Assembly (NCBI RefSeq): GCF_030704685.1
Contig: NZ_JAUZDX010000005.1
Location: forward strand, 124,001 to 188,000
Direction: 5' to 3'
Source of the DNA: Acidovorax sp. A1169
GTDB taxonomy: Bacteria > Pseudomonadota > Gammaproteobacteria > Burkholderiales > Burkholderiaceae_C
Length of the DNA: 64,000 nucleotides
Shown piece by piece: positions 51,365-59,970 of this stretch (positions are counted from its first letter, which is position 1; each line of letters starts with the position of its first letter). The notes under the pieces were generated by a model. It searched no databases. It had not been told where the DNA came from and saw only the letters and a list, made by a program, of their open reading frames with translations. Both the position numbers and the translations under genes were made by a program.

Positions 51365-52264
51365 ATGGCCGCTCCCTCTTCGTTCCTCAGCAGCGCGGCG
51401 CGGCGCATCCCGCCCATCCAGTGCCTGCTGACCTTCGAGGCGCTGGCGCGCCTGCGCAGCGTGACGCAATCGGCCGACGAGCTGTGCGTGACGCCCAGCG
51501 CGGTGAGCCACCGCGTCAAGCAGCTCGAGCAGATCCTGGGCGTGCGGCTGTTCGGCCGGGCCGACTTTTCGCTGACCACCGAGGGCAGCGCCTACCTGGC
51601 GCATGTGCGCGAGGGGCTGGGGGCGCTGCAGCGCTTTCCGGGTGCGGCGGCGGCACCCGGCCGGCGCCGGCTCAAGCTGGCGGTGACACCGACGTTTGCG
51701 CGCACCATCCTCATACCGCGCCTGCGCCAGTTCACCGAGGCCTACCCCGAGATCGACTTGGCGCTGCAGGTCTCCATCCCGCTGCTGGATGTGGTGGCCG
51801 AAGACGCCGACCTGATGGTGCGCTTTGGCGCCGGCCACTATGCCGACGTGGAGCATGTGGAGCTGGCGCGCGACGTGGTCACCCCGCTGGCCTCGCCGGC
51901 CTTCGTGCGTGAGCACGGCCCCTTCGAGCGCCCCGAGGACCTGGAGGGCGTGGCGCTACTGCGCAGTCCACTGGAGCCCTGGCGCACCTGGTTCGGGGCC
52001 ACCGGCCTGGACTGGGCCGAGCCGAGCGAGGGCTCGCAGTTCAACGACATCGGCCTGATGTGCGACGCCGCCTCCGCCGGGATGGGCGTGGCGCTGGTGC
52101 GCCTGAAGCTGGGCGCACCCTGGCTCGAGAACGGCACGCTGGTGCGCCTGTTCGACACCGACACCACCAGCCCCCACGCCCACTACCTGTGCTGGCGCAC
52201 CGGCACCATGGACCGCTGGGAATGCGCGGCCTTTGCCGAATGGCTGCGCAAGATCATGGTGTGA
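51365..52264 (+). CDS. LysR family regulator (GcvA-like)
   Basis: A 299-residue LysR protein of the GcvA type: HTH at ~12-72 (IPPIQCLLTFEALARLRSVT, LCVTPSAVSHRVKQLEQILG, LFGRADFSLTTEGSAYL) and the short effector domain with DADLMVRFGAGHYADVEHVE and LDWAEPSEGSQFNDIGLMCD. GcvA-like regulators are often tied to glycine or one-carbon metabolism, which fits its position behind purU, but the link is inference. Its stop overlaps the GTG of the following GNAT gene. Confidence 0.9.
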   Translation: MAAPSSFLSSAARRIPPIQCLLTFEALARLRSVTQSADELCVTPSAVSHRVKQLEQILGVRLFGRADFSLTTEGSAYLAHVREGLGALQRFPGAAAAPGRRRLKLAVTPTFARTILIPRLRQFTEAYPEIDLALQVSIPLLDVVAEDADLMVRFGAGHYADVEHVELARDVVTPLASPAFVREHGPFERPEDLEGVALLRSPLEPWRTWFGATGLDWAEPSEGSQFNDIGLMCDAASAGMGVALVRLKLGAPWLENGTLVRLFDTDTTSPHAHYLCWRTGTMDRWECAAFAEWLRKIMV

Positions 52265-52788
52265 GCGTGCAAATACGCCCAGCGCAAAGGGAAGATGCCG
52301 CTGCCATCGCGCGCATCCACGTCGCGGCCTGGCAGGCGGCCTACGCGGGCATCATCGATGCGGGCTACCTGGCGGCCCTGTCCACCGCTCAGCGCGAAAC
52401 CTATTGGGCCCAGGCCATTGCCCAGGGCCGGCCCGGGCTGCTGCTTGCGCAGGACGGCGACGGCGCGGTGACGGGCTGGATCGCCTTCGGCGACTGCCGC
52501 GACACGGATGCGCCGGCTACCCGGGGCGAAATCTGGGCGATCTACGTGGACCCGACCTGCTGGTCGCAGGGAGCGGGCCAGGCGCTGTGGCGGCATGCCC
52601 GGGAACGGCTGCTGGAGCAGGGCAAAACCGAGGCCAGCCTGTGGGTGCTGGCCGCCAACCAGCGGGCTATCCGCTTCTATAAGGCTCTGGATTTCGCTCC
52701 CGATCCGGGGAGTGACAGGACCATCACCGTGGCCGGGGCGCGGATTGACGAGGTCCGCCAGATCTGCCCGCTGGCGCGCGGCGGCTGA
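52261..52788 (+). CDS. GNAT family acetyltransferase
   Basis: A 175-residue GNAT protein: VQIRPAQREDAAAIARIHVA and AWQAAYAGIIDAGYLAALS at the N-terminus (typical first helices), WAIYVDPTCWSQGAGQALWR with the acetyl-CoA loop, and ASLWVLAANQRAIRFYKALD. Start is the GTG at 52261, overlapping the LysR stop (GTGA), so the two are translationally coupled. Substrate unknown. Confidence 0.9.
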   Translation: MSVQIRPAQREDAAAIARIHVAAWQAAYAGIIDAGYLAALSTAQRETYWAQAIAQGRPGLLLAQDGDGAVTGWIAFGDCRDTDAPATRGEIWAIYVDPTCWSQGAGQALWRHARERLLEQGKTEASLWVLAANQRAIRFYKALDFAPDPGSDRTITVAGARIDEVRQICPLARGG

Positions 52789-52864
52789 CACCCTGCACCG
52801 GATTTCACACCGGCCCTCCAAAAATCTCACGGCGGCCGGCGCCGCCATCGCCTACAGTGGCGGC

Positions 52865-54388
52865 ATGCAGACCGCTTCCCTCTCCTCCCTCTCAGCCAAG
52901 GCATACACCGGGCCCTCGCCCGCCGAGCGCGCAGCGCGCCAGGCCGGGGTGGTGCAGGCACTGTCCCGCACCGTGCCGGCCCATGCCCTGCTCTGGCATG
53001 CCGAAGACACCACGCCCTACGAATGCGATGGCCTTACCGCCTACCGCCAGCGCCCGCTGGTGGTCTGCCTGCCCGAGACCTACGAACAGGTGCAAGCCGT
53101 GCTGCAGGCCTGCCACAAGCTGCATGTGCCGGTGGTGGCGCGCGGCGCAGGCACCGGCCTGTCGGGCGGGGCCATGCCCGATGCCCTGGGCGTGACACTC
53201 TCGCTGGCCAAGTTCAACCGCATCCTCGACCTGGACCCGGTGAGCCGCACGGCAGTGGTGCAGTGCGGCGTGCGCAACCTGGCCATCAGCGAGGCGGCCG
53301 CGCCTTATGGCCTGTACTACGCGCCCGACCCGAGCAGCCAGATCGCCTGCACCATCGGCGGCAACGTGGCCGAGAACTCCGGGGGCGTGCACTGCCTCAA
53401 ATACGGCCTTACCGTGCACAACGTGCTCAAGGTGCGCGGCTTCACCGTCGAGGGCGAGTCGGTGGAGTTCGGCAGCGGTGCGCTCGATGCGCCCGGCTAC
53501 GACCTGCTGGCCGCCGTGATCGGCAGCGAAGGCATGCTGGCCGTGACCACCGAGGTCACGGTGCGGCTGATCCCCAAGCCGCAACTGGCGCGCTGCATCA
53601 TGGCCAGCTTCGACGACGTGCGCAAGGCGGGCGCCGCGGTGGCCGCCGTCATCGCCGCCGGCATCATCCCGGCAGGGCTGGAGATGATGGACAAGCCCAT
53701 GACCGCCGCCGTGGAAGACTTCGTGCACGCGGGCTACGACCTCAATGCCGAGGCCATCCTGCTGTGCGAGAGCGACGGCACACCCGAAGAGGTGGAGGAA
53801 GAGATCGGACGCATGACCGAGGTGCTGCGCGCCGCAGGCGCGGTGGCCATCTCGGTCAGCTGCGACGAGGCCGAGCGCCTGCGCTTCTGGAGCGGGCGCA
53901 AGAACGCCTTCCCGGCCAGCGGGCGCATCAGCCCCGACTACATGTGCATGGACTCCACCATCCCGCGCAAGCGCCTGGCGGACATCCTGCTGGCCATTGC
54001 CGAGATGGAAAAGAAATACCAGCTGCGCTGCGCCAACGTATTCCACGCCGGCGACGGCAACCTGCACCCGCTGATTTTGTTCGACGCCAACGACCCGGAC
54101 CAGTTGCACCGCTGCGAGCTGTTCGGCGCCGACATCCTGGAGACCAGCGTGGCCATGGGCGGCACCGTGACCGGCGAGCACGGTGTGGGCGTGGAAAAAC
54201 TCAACAGCATGTGCGTGCAGTTCTCTGCCGCCGAGAATGCGCAGATGTTCGGCCTCAAGCATGCGTTCGATCCGGCCGGCCTGCTCAACCCCGGCAAGGT
54301 CATCCCCACGCTGCACCGCTGCGCGGAGTACGGCAAGATGCTGGTGCGCGCAGGGCAGATCAGGCACCCGGACCTGCCGAGGTTCTAG
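52865..54388 (+). CDS. glcD: Glycolate oxidase subunit GlcD / FAD-linked oxidase
   Basis: A 507-residue flavoprotein: FAD-binding PCMH domain (PLVVCLPETYEQVQAVLQAC, VVARGAGTGLSGGAMPDALG, SSQIACTIGGNVAENSGGVH, AAVIGSEGMLAVTTEVTVRL) and a C-terminal FAD-oxidase domain with NVFHAGDGNLHPLILFD and TGEHGVGVEKLN. The end LNPGKVIPTLHRCAEYGKM to PDLPRF matches the natural C-terminus, so the gene is complete. It oxidises glycolate or D-lactate to the 2-keto acid with GlcE and GlcF. Those partner genes are not next; phage genes follow instead. Confidence 0.92.
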   Translation: MQTASLSSLSAKAYTGPSPAERAARQAGVVQALSRTVPAHALLWHAEDTTPYECDGLTAYRQRPLVVCLPETYEQVQAVLQACHKLHVPVVARGAGTGLSGGAMPDALGVTLSLAKFNRILDLDPVSRTAVVQCGVRNLAISEAAAPYGLYYAPDPSSQIACTIGGNVAENSGGVHCLKYGLTVHNVLKVRGFTVEGESVEFGSGALDAPGYDLLAAVIGSEGMLAVTTEVTVRLIPKPQLARCIMASFDDVRKAGAAVAAVIAAGIIPAGLEMMDKPMTAAVEDFVHAGYDLNAEAILLCESDGTPEEVEEEIGRMTEVLRAAGAVAISVSCDEAERLRFWSGRKNAFPASGRISPDYMCMDSTIPRKRLADILLAIAEMEKKYQLRCANVFHAGDGNLHPLILFDANDPDQLHRCELFGADILETSVAMGGTVTGEHGVGVEKLNSMCVQFSAAENAQMFGLKHAFDPAGLLNPGKVIPTLHRCAEYGKMLVRAGQIRHPDLPRF

Positions 54389-54403
54389 ATTTATCCGTAA
54401 ACC

Positions 54404-54679
54404 CTAACCCAGGCCGGTGTCCATGCCCTTGCGTAGGCGTGCGACACGCAGTTGGTGCTCCAGTTCATGGCGCTGGTTGGCCTTGCGGCGATAGTGCAGG
54501 TTCACCAGCAAGCCCGCAAATGCGATCACCAGGCCGGCGATGCCAACGAAGTTGGACGCCATGAACGCGCCAACGCTGCCCACTGCGGCGCCAGCCAGCG
54601 TGGTCTTGTTGCCGGCAGTGGCCAGCCCCTCGATGGTTTCGATTTTCACCACCTCCCCCCTGTCAAACGTCAATGGCAA
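54404..54679 (-). CDS. Putative phage holin-like membrane protein
   Basis: A 91-residue protein with two hydrophobic segments (TTLAGAAVGSVGAFMASNFV and GIAGLVIAFAGLLVNLHY) separated by a short turn, and a strongly basic C-terminus (YRRKANQRHELEHQLRVARL). Size and layout fit small phage holins, which make the inner-membrane hole for lysis. No endolysin gene is adjacent. It overlaps the 73-residue gene by 17 bp and ends 15 bp from the glcD stop. Family not recognised with certainty. Confidence 0.6.
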   Translation of the reverse strand: MPLTFDRGEVVKIETIEGLATAGNKTTLAGAAVGSVGAFMASNFVGIAGLVIAFAGLLVNLHYRRKANQRHELEHQLRVARLRKGMDTGLG

Positions 54680-54884
54680 CGATGGCCAGCGCCGGGGCCT
54701 CGCCCTCGATCACGCCATCGCGGATAAACACCTGCTGCCCCGCCGTGGCGGTGCCCCGCCCCTGCAGCACGCCGCCGCCGGGCAACATCACCGTGGCCAT
54801 GTCGCCATCGACAGCGGCCACGGTTCCCACCTGCAGCGGTGCATTGGGAAACAGTTCTTGAAAAACGCGGTACGGATTGCGCAT
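54663..54884 (-). CDS. Small phage protein, beta-rich (hypothetical)
   Basis: A 73-residue protein beginning MRNPYRVFQELFPNAPLQVG and continuing with short strands and turns (VAAVDGDMATVMLPGGGVLQ, TATAGQQVFIRDGVIEG), suggesting an OB-like or SH3-like small barrel. Proteins of this size and pattern stand near the end of tail modules in several phages. Function not recognised. It overlaps the holin-like gene and begins 10 bp after the 633-residue tail gene. Confidence 0.65.
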   Translation of the reverse strand: MRNPYRVFQELFPNAPLQVGTVAAVDGDMATVMLPGGGVLQGRGTATAGQQVFIRDGVIEGEAPALAIVAIDV

Positions 54885-54894
54885 GCGGGGGCTC

Positions 54895-56796
54895 CTATGC
54901 AGGGTGGGTCTCGACGGTCAGTACCTGGCGCAGCGTGGGCCGCTGCCACTCCAGGGATGTGCTGCGGACGAGGCCCAGGTGCGCGGCGCCGCCGTCCACA
55001 TAGCGCACCAGGGCGCCGGGCTTGATGAGCCCCGTTTCAGACAGCACCGGCAGGCGCAGACTCAGCAATGCCTGCACGCCGGTGTTGCTCAGCTCGGCGC
55101 GCCCTCGCTGGCGGGCGGCGTCCACATGCGTGATGAGCGGGTGCGTGACCATGGGCGCGACCACGTTGCCCGCAGTGCCAAGGCGCGTGACCTCACCCAG
55201 CACACCAGCCCCCACGCCGCTGACGTGGACCCGGTTGTAGGCAGGCCTGCGCACCCACTCGGTGCCCTCGATGCTCACCACCGCGCTCGGCAGCTCGAAA
55301 TCCGGCGTGAGGTCGCCCCAATCCCACGGCGCGGCGGGATAGCGAGGCACCACGCGCACGATGGCATCGGTGTCGTGCGGCTGGATGGTGGCGCCGCCGG
55401 CCTCGGCGATATCGAGCAGCGCGTCCATGTACACGCCCTGGTGCGACCACAGGCCACCGGGGACCAGCCAGTCGTCGAGCCCCCAATCCACCCCCCACCC
55501 GATGGGCACGCCGTTGATGGCCAGCGTGTCGAGCATGAGCTGCTGCGCTGTGCGGGGGCTCGCGTTGCCATGGTTCAGCACCGGCGCATACGGCGCATCA
55601 AGGACGGCGGACCGGCCGCGCCCCTTAACGCTGATGCCGTCGCGTGCGAAAGCGCGGTCCCGTGTGTAGCCTTCGGCCACCAAGCGGTAAGGCTCGCCGT
55701 TGACGGTGGCGAGGATGTCCACGGGATCGCCGTTGGCTGCAGGCTGCACCAGGGGCAGCTGGTGCGCAGGCATCGAGGCGGACCAGGACCAGGTCCATGA
55801 ATCGACATCCAGGGACAGAGAGAAGGCCGAGGCCTCCAGCGGCACAGCGCCATCGACGCGCAGCAAGGTAAGGCTGTTGACGGTCATGTAGACCCTCCGT
55901 ACAGGCACGACGATGGTCTCGCCCGGCTCAGGGCCGGGGCCATGTCGTTCACAAGTGAAGAGCAGCCGCGCGGGCAGGCCGCGCGCGGCCGGGACTTTGA
56001 AGAGCAGACGCACCGGCAGCTCGGGCAGGTAGCAAGGGTCCTTGTCCGGCGGCTCGGGCGGCCAGATGACGCTGCGGCCCGGGCGCGGTGGCCACGCATC
56101 CTGATACCGGCTGCGCGGGCCGCTGGTGATCGGCACGGCGATGCCCATGCCATGCAGCCAGGGCACGCCCAGGCGGTCGGCCTGCTGGTAGCACTGACGC
56201 ACCGCCGCTGTTTCCAGCAAGGCGCGCTGGAAGCCCTGGCCAACGCCAGCAACGATGCGCACGGTTTCCTCGAACCGCTGGCGCACCGGCACCTGCAGGG
56301 GTACATCCGATTGAAATCCGTTGCGCACGGGCTGCACGTCCAGGCGGCGGGCCTCCTCGTAGGCCGTGGCCACGGCGCGCTGCAGCTGCAGGGTGGCCTG
56401 CCAGGATGTGCGGGCGGCCGTGTGCCCCAGAGCAGCGTCATCCCATCCGGAGTGCTTGCCCACAGGCAGCGTGGCCGAGTCCTGCCAGCCGCTGCGGGTG
56501 GCATCCAGCTGCTGGCCGGCTTCCTGCCAGGCGCTACGGGTGCTGCCCACGGTGGAGCGGTCCACGTTGACATCGTAGAGGGCTTCCACGCGACCGCGCA
56601 GGCCTGCCAGGGCACCTCCGCCCCGCAGCCGCACGCCCAACCGGGCTCGCATGCGCCCGCGCAGGCCGGACAGCTTGCCAGTGCCCTGCAGGGTGACCGG
56701 CGGGATGGATGGCCCACTGTCGTCCTCGCCGAAGACCAGGAGAACAGGTACGCCGTTGACGGGCGGCTGGCGAAACGTGAGGTCGGTTGATGCCAC
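54895..56796 (-). CDS. Phage tail protein with 14-residue tandem repeats
   Basis: A 633-residue phage-type protein. Residues ~40-75 hold two GLRGR-containing units; residues ~85-208 hold nine 14-residue repeats with an aromatic residue at a fixed place (described separately). From ~280 the protein resembles tail-hub-like proteins: VYMTVNSLTLLRVDGAVPLE, DSWTWSWSASMPAHQLPLVQ, LVAEGYTRDRAFARDGISVK and a GALVRYVDGGAAHLGLVRS end. No enzymatic motif seen. A tail-tip or baseplate-hub role is inferred from position and domain pattern. Confidence 0.65.
   Translation of the reverse strand: MASTDLTFRQPPVNGVPVLLVFGEDDSGPSIPPVTLQGTGKLSGLRGRMRARLGVRLRGGGALAGLRGRVEALYDVNVDRSTVGSTRSAWQEAGQQLDATRSGWQDSATLPVGKHSGWDDAALGHTAARTSWQATLQLQRAVATAYEEARRLDVQPVRNGFQSDVPLQVPVRQRFEETVRIVAGVGQGFQRALLETAAVRQCYQQADRLGVPWLHGMGIAVPITSGPRSRYQDAWPPRPGRSVIWPPEPPDKDPCYLPELPVRLLFKVPAARGLPARLLFTCERHGPGPEPGETIVVPVRRVYMTVNSLTLLRVDGAVPLEASAFSLSLDVDSWTWSWSASMPAHQLPLVQPAANGDPVDILATVNGEPYRLVAEGYTRDRAFARDGISVKGRGRSAVLDAPYAPVLNHGNASPRTAQQLMLDTLAINGVPIGWGVDWGLDDWLVPGGLWSHQGVYMDALLDIAEAGGATIQPHDTDAIVRVVPRYPAAPWDWGDLTPDFELPSAVVSIEGTEWVRRPAYNRVHVSGVGAGVLGEVTRLGTAGNVVAPMVTHPLITHVDAARQRGRAELSNTGVQALLSLRLPVLSETGLIKPGALVRYVDGGAAHLGLVRSTSLEWQRPTLRQVLTVETHPA
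56173..56544 (-). repeat. Nine 14-residue tandem repeats within a phage tail protein
   Basis: Aromatic residues recur at W90, W104, W118, W132, Y146, F161, F175, F189 and Y203: seven intervals of 14 and one of 15. Example units are TRSAWQEAGQQLDA, TRSGWQDSATLPVG and RQRFEETVRIVAGV, with polar or acidic residues after the aromatic and a Leu/Val about six later. Confidence 0.85.
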
Positions 56797-56803
56797 ATCG
56801 CCC

Positions 56804-57232
56804 TCACCCGAACGTCAGCGCGCCCAGCAACACCAGCCCGCCGGCCTGCAGCGTAGGGCTGTCATCGCCTGGCGCGGTTGTGCCGCCCACGATCGTCAGG
56901 TCGCCGTCGAGCTCGTGCTCGGCGTCCACCGTCTTGCCGTCCGCCACCAGCTTGGCGTCGCTGCGCTCCCACCGGGCCCACTTCGGCCTGCCGCTGGTCA
57001 GCACCATCGCCCCCCCGCTCGCGGGATGCAGGGTCATCACCCCGTCCGCGAGCGTGGCGCAGGGCTTGGCCAGGACGATATCCACGATGTGAGGCGCCCC
57101 TGGGTCGCCGCCCGCGGCGGGCTGGTCGGTGGTGTAGAGCCGGATCCGCGACGGGCCGCTGGCCCCATCGGCAAAGGCGATGGTGGCCGCGAGCTGCGCG
57201 GCGATGTGGTCGGTGCCGAGTGTCCAGGTCAT
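56804..57232 (-). CDS. Phage protein, hypothetical (142 aa)
   Basis: A 142-residue protein without a recognised domain. It reads as a beta-rich structural protein (HIAAQLAATIAFADGASGPS, GVMTLHPASGGAMVLTSGRP, ELDGDLTIVGGTTAPGDDSP) ending in GLVLLGALTFG. Its start overlaps the stop of the LamG-domain gene by four bases (ATGA), so the two are coupled. It probably belongs to the tail-tip or fibre complex; this is from context only. Confidence 0.6.
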   Translation of the reverse strand: MTWTLGTDHIAAQLAATIAFADGASGPSRIRLYTTDQPAAGGDPGAPHIVDIVLAKPCATLADGVMTLHPASGGAMVLTSGRPKWARWERSDAKLVADGKTVDAEHELDGDLTIVGGTTAPGDDSPTLQAGGLVLLGALTFG

Positions 57233-58701
57233 GCCATCTGCTCCGGTGTCAGGTTGTCGGCGAGAGTGGCGCGGTAGTCGTGCGTGTGGTCAAAGGCCTG
57301 CACGCAGTAGACCTCCGCCCGGTTGATGTGCTCGAAGCGCCAGGTTCCATCGGGCTTGCTCCACTGCTCGGACACGGTATATCCATCGCGCTCGCGCTGC
57401 AGACGCACCTTGCAGACTTTGGGGAAGTCCGGGGTGCCGTCTACCTCGGTGGCGCCGTACAGGACGCCATCGCCGCCGAAGTAGTGGTCCCGCCCCGGGC
57501 TAACCCTGTAGCCGGCAACTCCGACTGGGGAAAAGCTCAATGCCACCCCTGGCATGGAGTAGACGGACATGCCTGCGTGAGCGGAAGGAAGGGGAAGAGC
57601 CCCCACCATGGACTCGTAAGCAGCGGACGGCGGAAGAAAGCTCGCCGTCCAGGGAGCCCGCCCTTTGACGATGCGCAGTTCATCGATGTAGCCAGTGAAA
57701 GGTCCGTTTTGCCCACCACCGTAGAAGTAGGACCCGAGCACGCAGGGCCGTGTGGGGCTGACCACGCAGGCGGTCGCATGGGTGACGGTGTTCTCCAGCA
57801 CGCCATTGACGAAGATGCGGAAAACATTGCCCTCGCGGGAAACAGCGATGTGATACCAAGTGTTCAAAGCCACCGTAGTGGTGGCCATGCAAGACAGGTT
57901 CCCGAGGACGCCGTTCTCTACGAAAAACTCTGGCTTGCCGTTGGTCAGGTAGAGACCATAGCCACCGGCGCGCGGCCCGTCATTGCACGAGAAGAGACAC
58001 GGGGCATTAGAGACATGGGCGATCGAACTTGCCCGGACCCACAGGTCGATGCCAAAGTCCTCTGTCTGAAGATCAAAAAGGGGGCTACCCGCGGCTCCAA
58101 AGTAGGCATAGTTCCACAGTGCCGGAATGCTCAGAGAGGTGCTGCCGAACTTGGATGCAGTCGTGCTGTAGGAGGTCCCTGATTGATTGCTGAACAGCAC
58201 CCTCTGAACGCTGCTATCCGCCCAGCCGCTGTTTTGCCCATTGGTGCCGTCCATGTGCAAGAGAGCGACTGTGAGGTTTGTCAACGCGGTGAAGACAATC
58301 TCTGTGCTGACAGCGTTTGCGCCTGGCCATGCGAACCGGCCCACGGTCCCCATTGGCTCCCATCGCGTGCCAGACCAAAACTGCAGGTCCAGATGCGAGA
58401 GAAACGTGTTCTGCGCCGCGCCAGAACCCACGCGAATGCCCGTGACGTCGGCAGCTGATGTCAGCTCCCAATGAATCCAGAAGCCCTCAGATGTGCAGTC
58501 GGCTCGTTCGAAGGTGCACAGGGTGGATGTGTCGCTGTCCTGGAGGTTCGCAAGAGCGCCGGAAGCAGGCGTGTGGCTGCAGGAGATGGTAGCGGCTGTA
58601 TCCACGCGCGTGGCACCGGCATAGAGTTGGATTTGGCTCAGACTGACAGCCCCAGTCCCGTACGGAGTCAGGGCCTTAGCACGCCATTTTGTGGTGACCA
58701 T
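57229..58701 (-). CDS. Phage tail/fibre protein with LamG (concanavalin A-like) domain
   Basis: A 490-residue protein. Residues ~1-115 look like a discoidin-type strand-rich domain (TSAADVTGIRVGSGAAQNTF). Residues ~130-360 form a LamG-type jelly roll: TVALLHMDGTNGQNSGWADS, FGIDLWVRASSIAHVS, VALNTWYHIAVSREGNVFRI and GYIDELRIVKG. The C-terminus has an SPGRDHYFGGDGVLYGATEV segment and a strand-rich end. Carbohydrate-binding domains of this kind on phage tails bind the host surface. Base composition is visibly lower in GC than the chromosomal genes. Confidence 0.75.
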   Translation of the reverse strand: MVTTKWRAKALTPYGTGAVSLSQIQLYAGATRVDTAATISCSHTPASGALANLQDSDTSTLCTFERADCTSEGFWIHWELTSAADVTGIRVGSGAAQNTFLSHLDLQFWSGTRWEPMGTVGRFAWPGANAVSTEIVFTALTNLTVALLHMDGTNGQNSGWADSSVQRVLFSNQSGTSYSTTASKFGSTSLSIPALWNYAYFGAAGSPLFDLQTEDFGIDLWVRASSIAHVSNAPCLFSCNDGPRAGGYGLYLTNGKPEFFVENGVLGNLSCMATTTVALNTWYHIAVSREGNVFRIFVNGVLENTVTHATACVVSPTRPCVLGSYFYGGGQNGPFTGYIDELRIVKGRAPWTASFLPPSAAYESMVGALPLPSAHAGMSVYSMPGVALSFSPVGVAGYRVSPGRDHYFGGDGVLYGATEVDGTPDFPKVCKVRLQRERDGYTVSEQWSKPDGTWRFEHINRAEVYCVQAFDHTHDYRATLADNLTPEQMA

Positions 58702-58704
58702 GGA

Positions 58705-59928
58705 TCAGGACCTCCAATCGCGCGTCACGTCGATAAAAAAGGCAAAGTCATTGCTAGCGGAACTCAGCGTGCCGCCCTGTGGGAAACACATCAGCTTGGA
58801 CCCGGCAAACGAACCCACACCGTCAATCAAGGTGCCACGGGCAAACACACCGCCGCCTGTATTCGACTGGGGCACAAAGGCGGCGCCGGGGAAGGTGCCG
58901 CGAGGCCCGTAGGTTTCCAGCGGTGACTGTCCGACTACAACCTCTGCCAGGAGCAGGCCATTGGTGGACTGATTGGGAAACGGCCCAAGGGCGTTGTTGT
59001 CGGCCCCTGAGGCCCCTGTAGTTCCAGATCCGACACCTCGCCATGCAGCGGACACGGTCGCCCCCAGGCCGGTGAAACCGCGCATGAAACTCCCTGCACC
59101 GGAGGATGCTGAGTTATAGCTTACGCTCACAGCGTTGGGCATGGAACTGGTCACCTCGACGACTGGGGCAATCAGCGCCGCGCAGTAGGAGTCACCCGCA
59201 CGGTATGGCTTGATGTCACCAAACCAGTGGGCTGGTCCATTGAGCGTTGCAGACCCCGAGAAGTGAGGAACAGGGATGAAGTAAAAACCCCGGCTGTCTC
59301 CCACCACGGCCCAGGCTTGCGCGGCAGCGGAGGCCACATTGGTCTTCCACCAATAGGTCCCGCCGTTCAGGCGAACGGTGGGAGGCGCCATGTTGGTCCC
59401 GGTGTCCACATCCGTCATAGATTCGTACATGTGGGCCCGAGCAGAGAAGGTCGTTGCAGGGCTTGCAGCCGAATCGAGGATGCGCAGGTAGGGGCGGGTG
59501 GACATGGGGTCCAGAGGCCGAAACACGGCCTTTCCTGCGGCAGTGAATGGCTCCTCCCAGCCAAGGGGGGCCATCCTGAACGAGGCACTGGACAGGGTGG
59601 CCATGCCATCGGGCATGTCCGTCAAGAAGGTTACCGAGGTGGTGCTCACGGTCTCCACGCGCTGCTCACCGTTCAGGGCCGCATAGGTCCCGGTGATACC
59701 GCTGATGGCTATCACGGACTTCGGCAGTGCGGCGCTGGCGGGGGCAGTGAAATTGATCGTGGCCACCCCGCCAGCAATCGTCATGGATGTCATCGCCTTG
59801 ATGCCAAAGCCGGTTTTGAGCACTGCTTCCAACAGAGCAATCAGGCTACCTGAAGCGTTGTTCAGGACGGGCGCCCCGGCCATGGTGTCGAGGAAGTACT
59901 TGGTAGAGGTGCTGACGAGAGAAGCCAT
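58705..59928 (-). CDS. Phage structural protein, hypothetical (407 aa)
   Basis: A 407-residue Ser/Thr/Ala-rich protein with many short strands: STSTKYFLDTMAGAPVLNNA at the start, FTAPASAALPKSVIAISGIT and VETVSTTSVTFLTDMPDGMA in the middle. No enzymatic motif or named family is recognised. Its position three bases upstream of the LamG-domain gene and its composition suggest a fibre or receptor-interacting tail component. Base composition is also less GC-rich than that of host genes. Confidence 0.65.
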   Translation of the reverse strand: MASLVSTSTKYFLDTMAGAPVLNNASGSLIALLEAVLKTGFGIKAMTSMTIAGGVATINFTAPASAALPKSVIAISGITGTYAALNGEQRVETVSTTSVTFLTDMPDGMATLSSASFRMAPLGWEEPFTAAGKAVFRPLDPMSTRPYLRILDSAASPATTFSARAHMYESMTDVDTGTNMAPPTVRLNGGTYWWKTNVASAAAQAWAVVGDSRGFYFIPVPHFSGSATLNGPAHWFGDIKPYRAGDSYCAALIAPVVEVTSSMPNAVSVSYNSASSGAGSFMRGFTGLGATVSAAWRGVGSGTTGASGADNNALGPFPNQSTNGLLLAEVVVGQSPLETYGPRGTFPGAAFVPQSNTGGGVFARGTLIDGVGSFAGSKLMCFPQGGTLSSASNDFAFFIDVTRDWRS

Positions 59929-59970
59929 GGTGTGCTGGTCCTATAAATGGGTGGTGTGTGGCGCTGCGCT

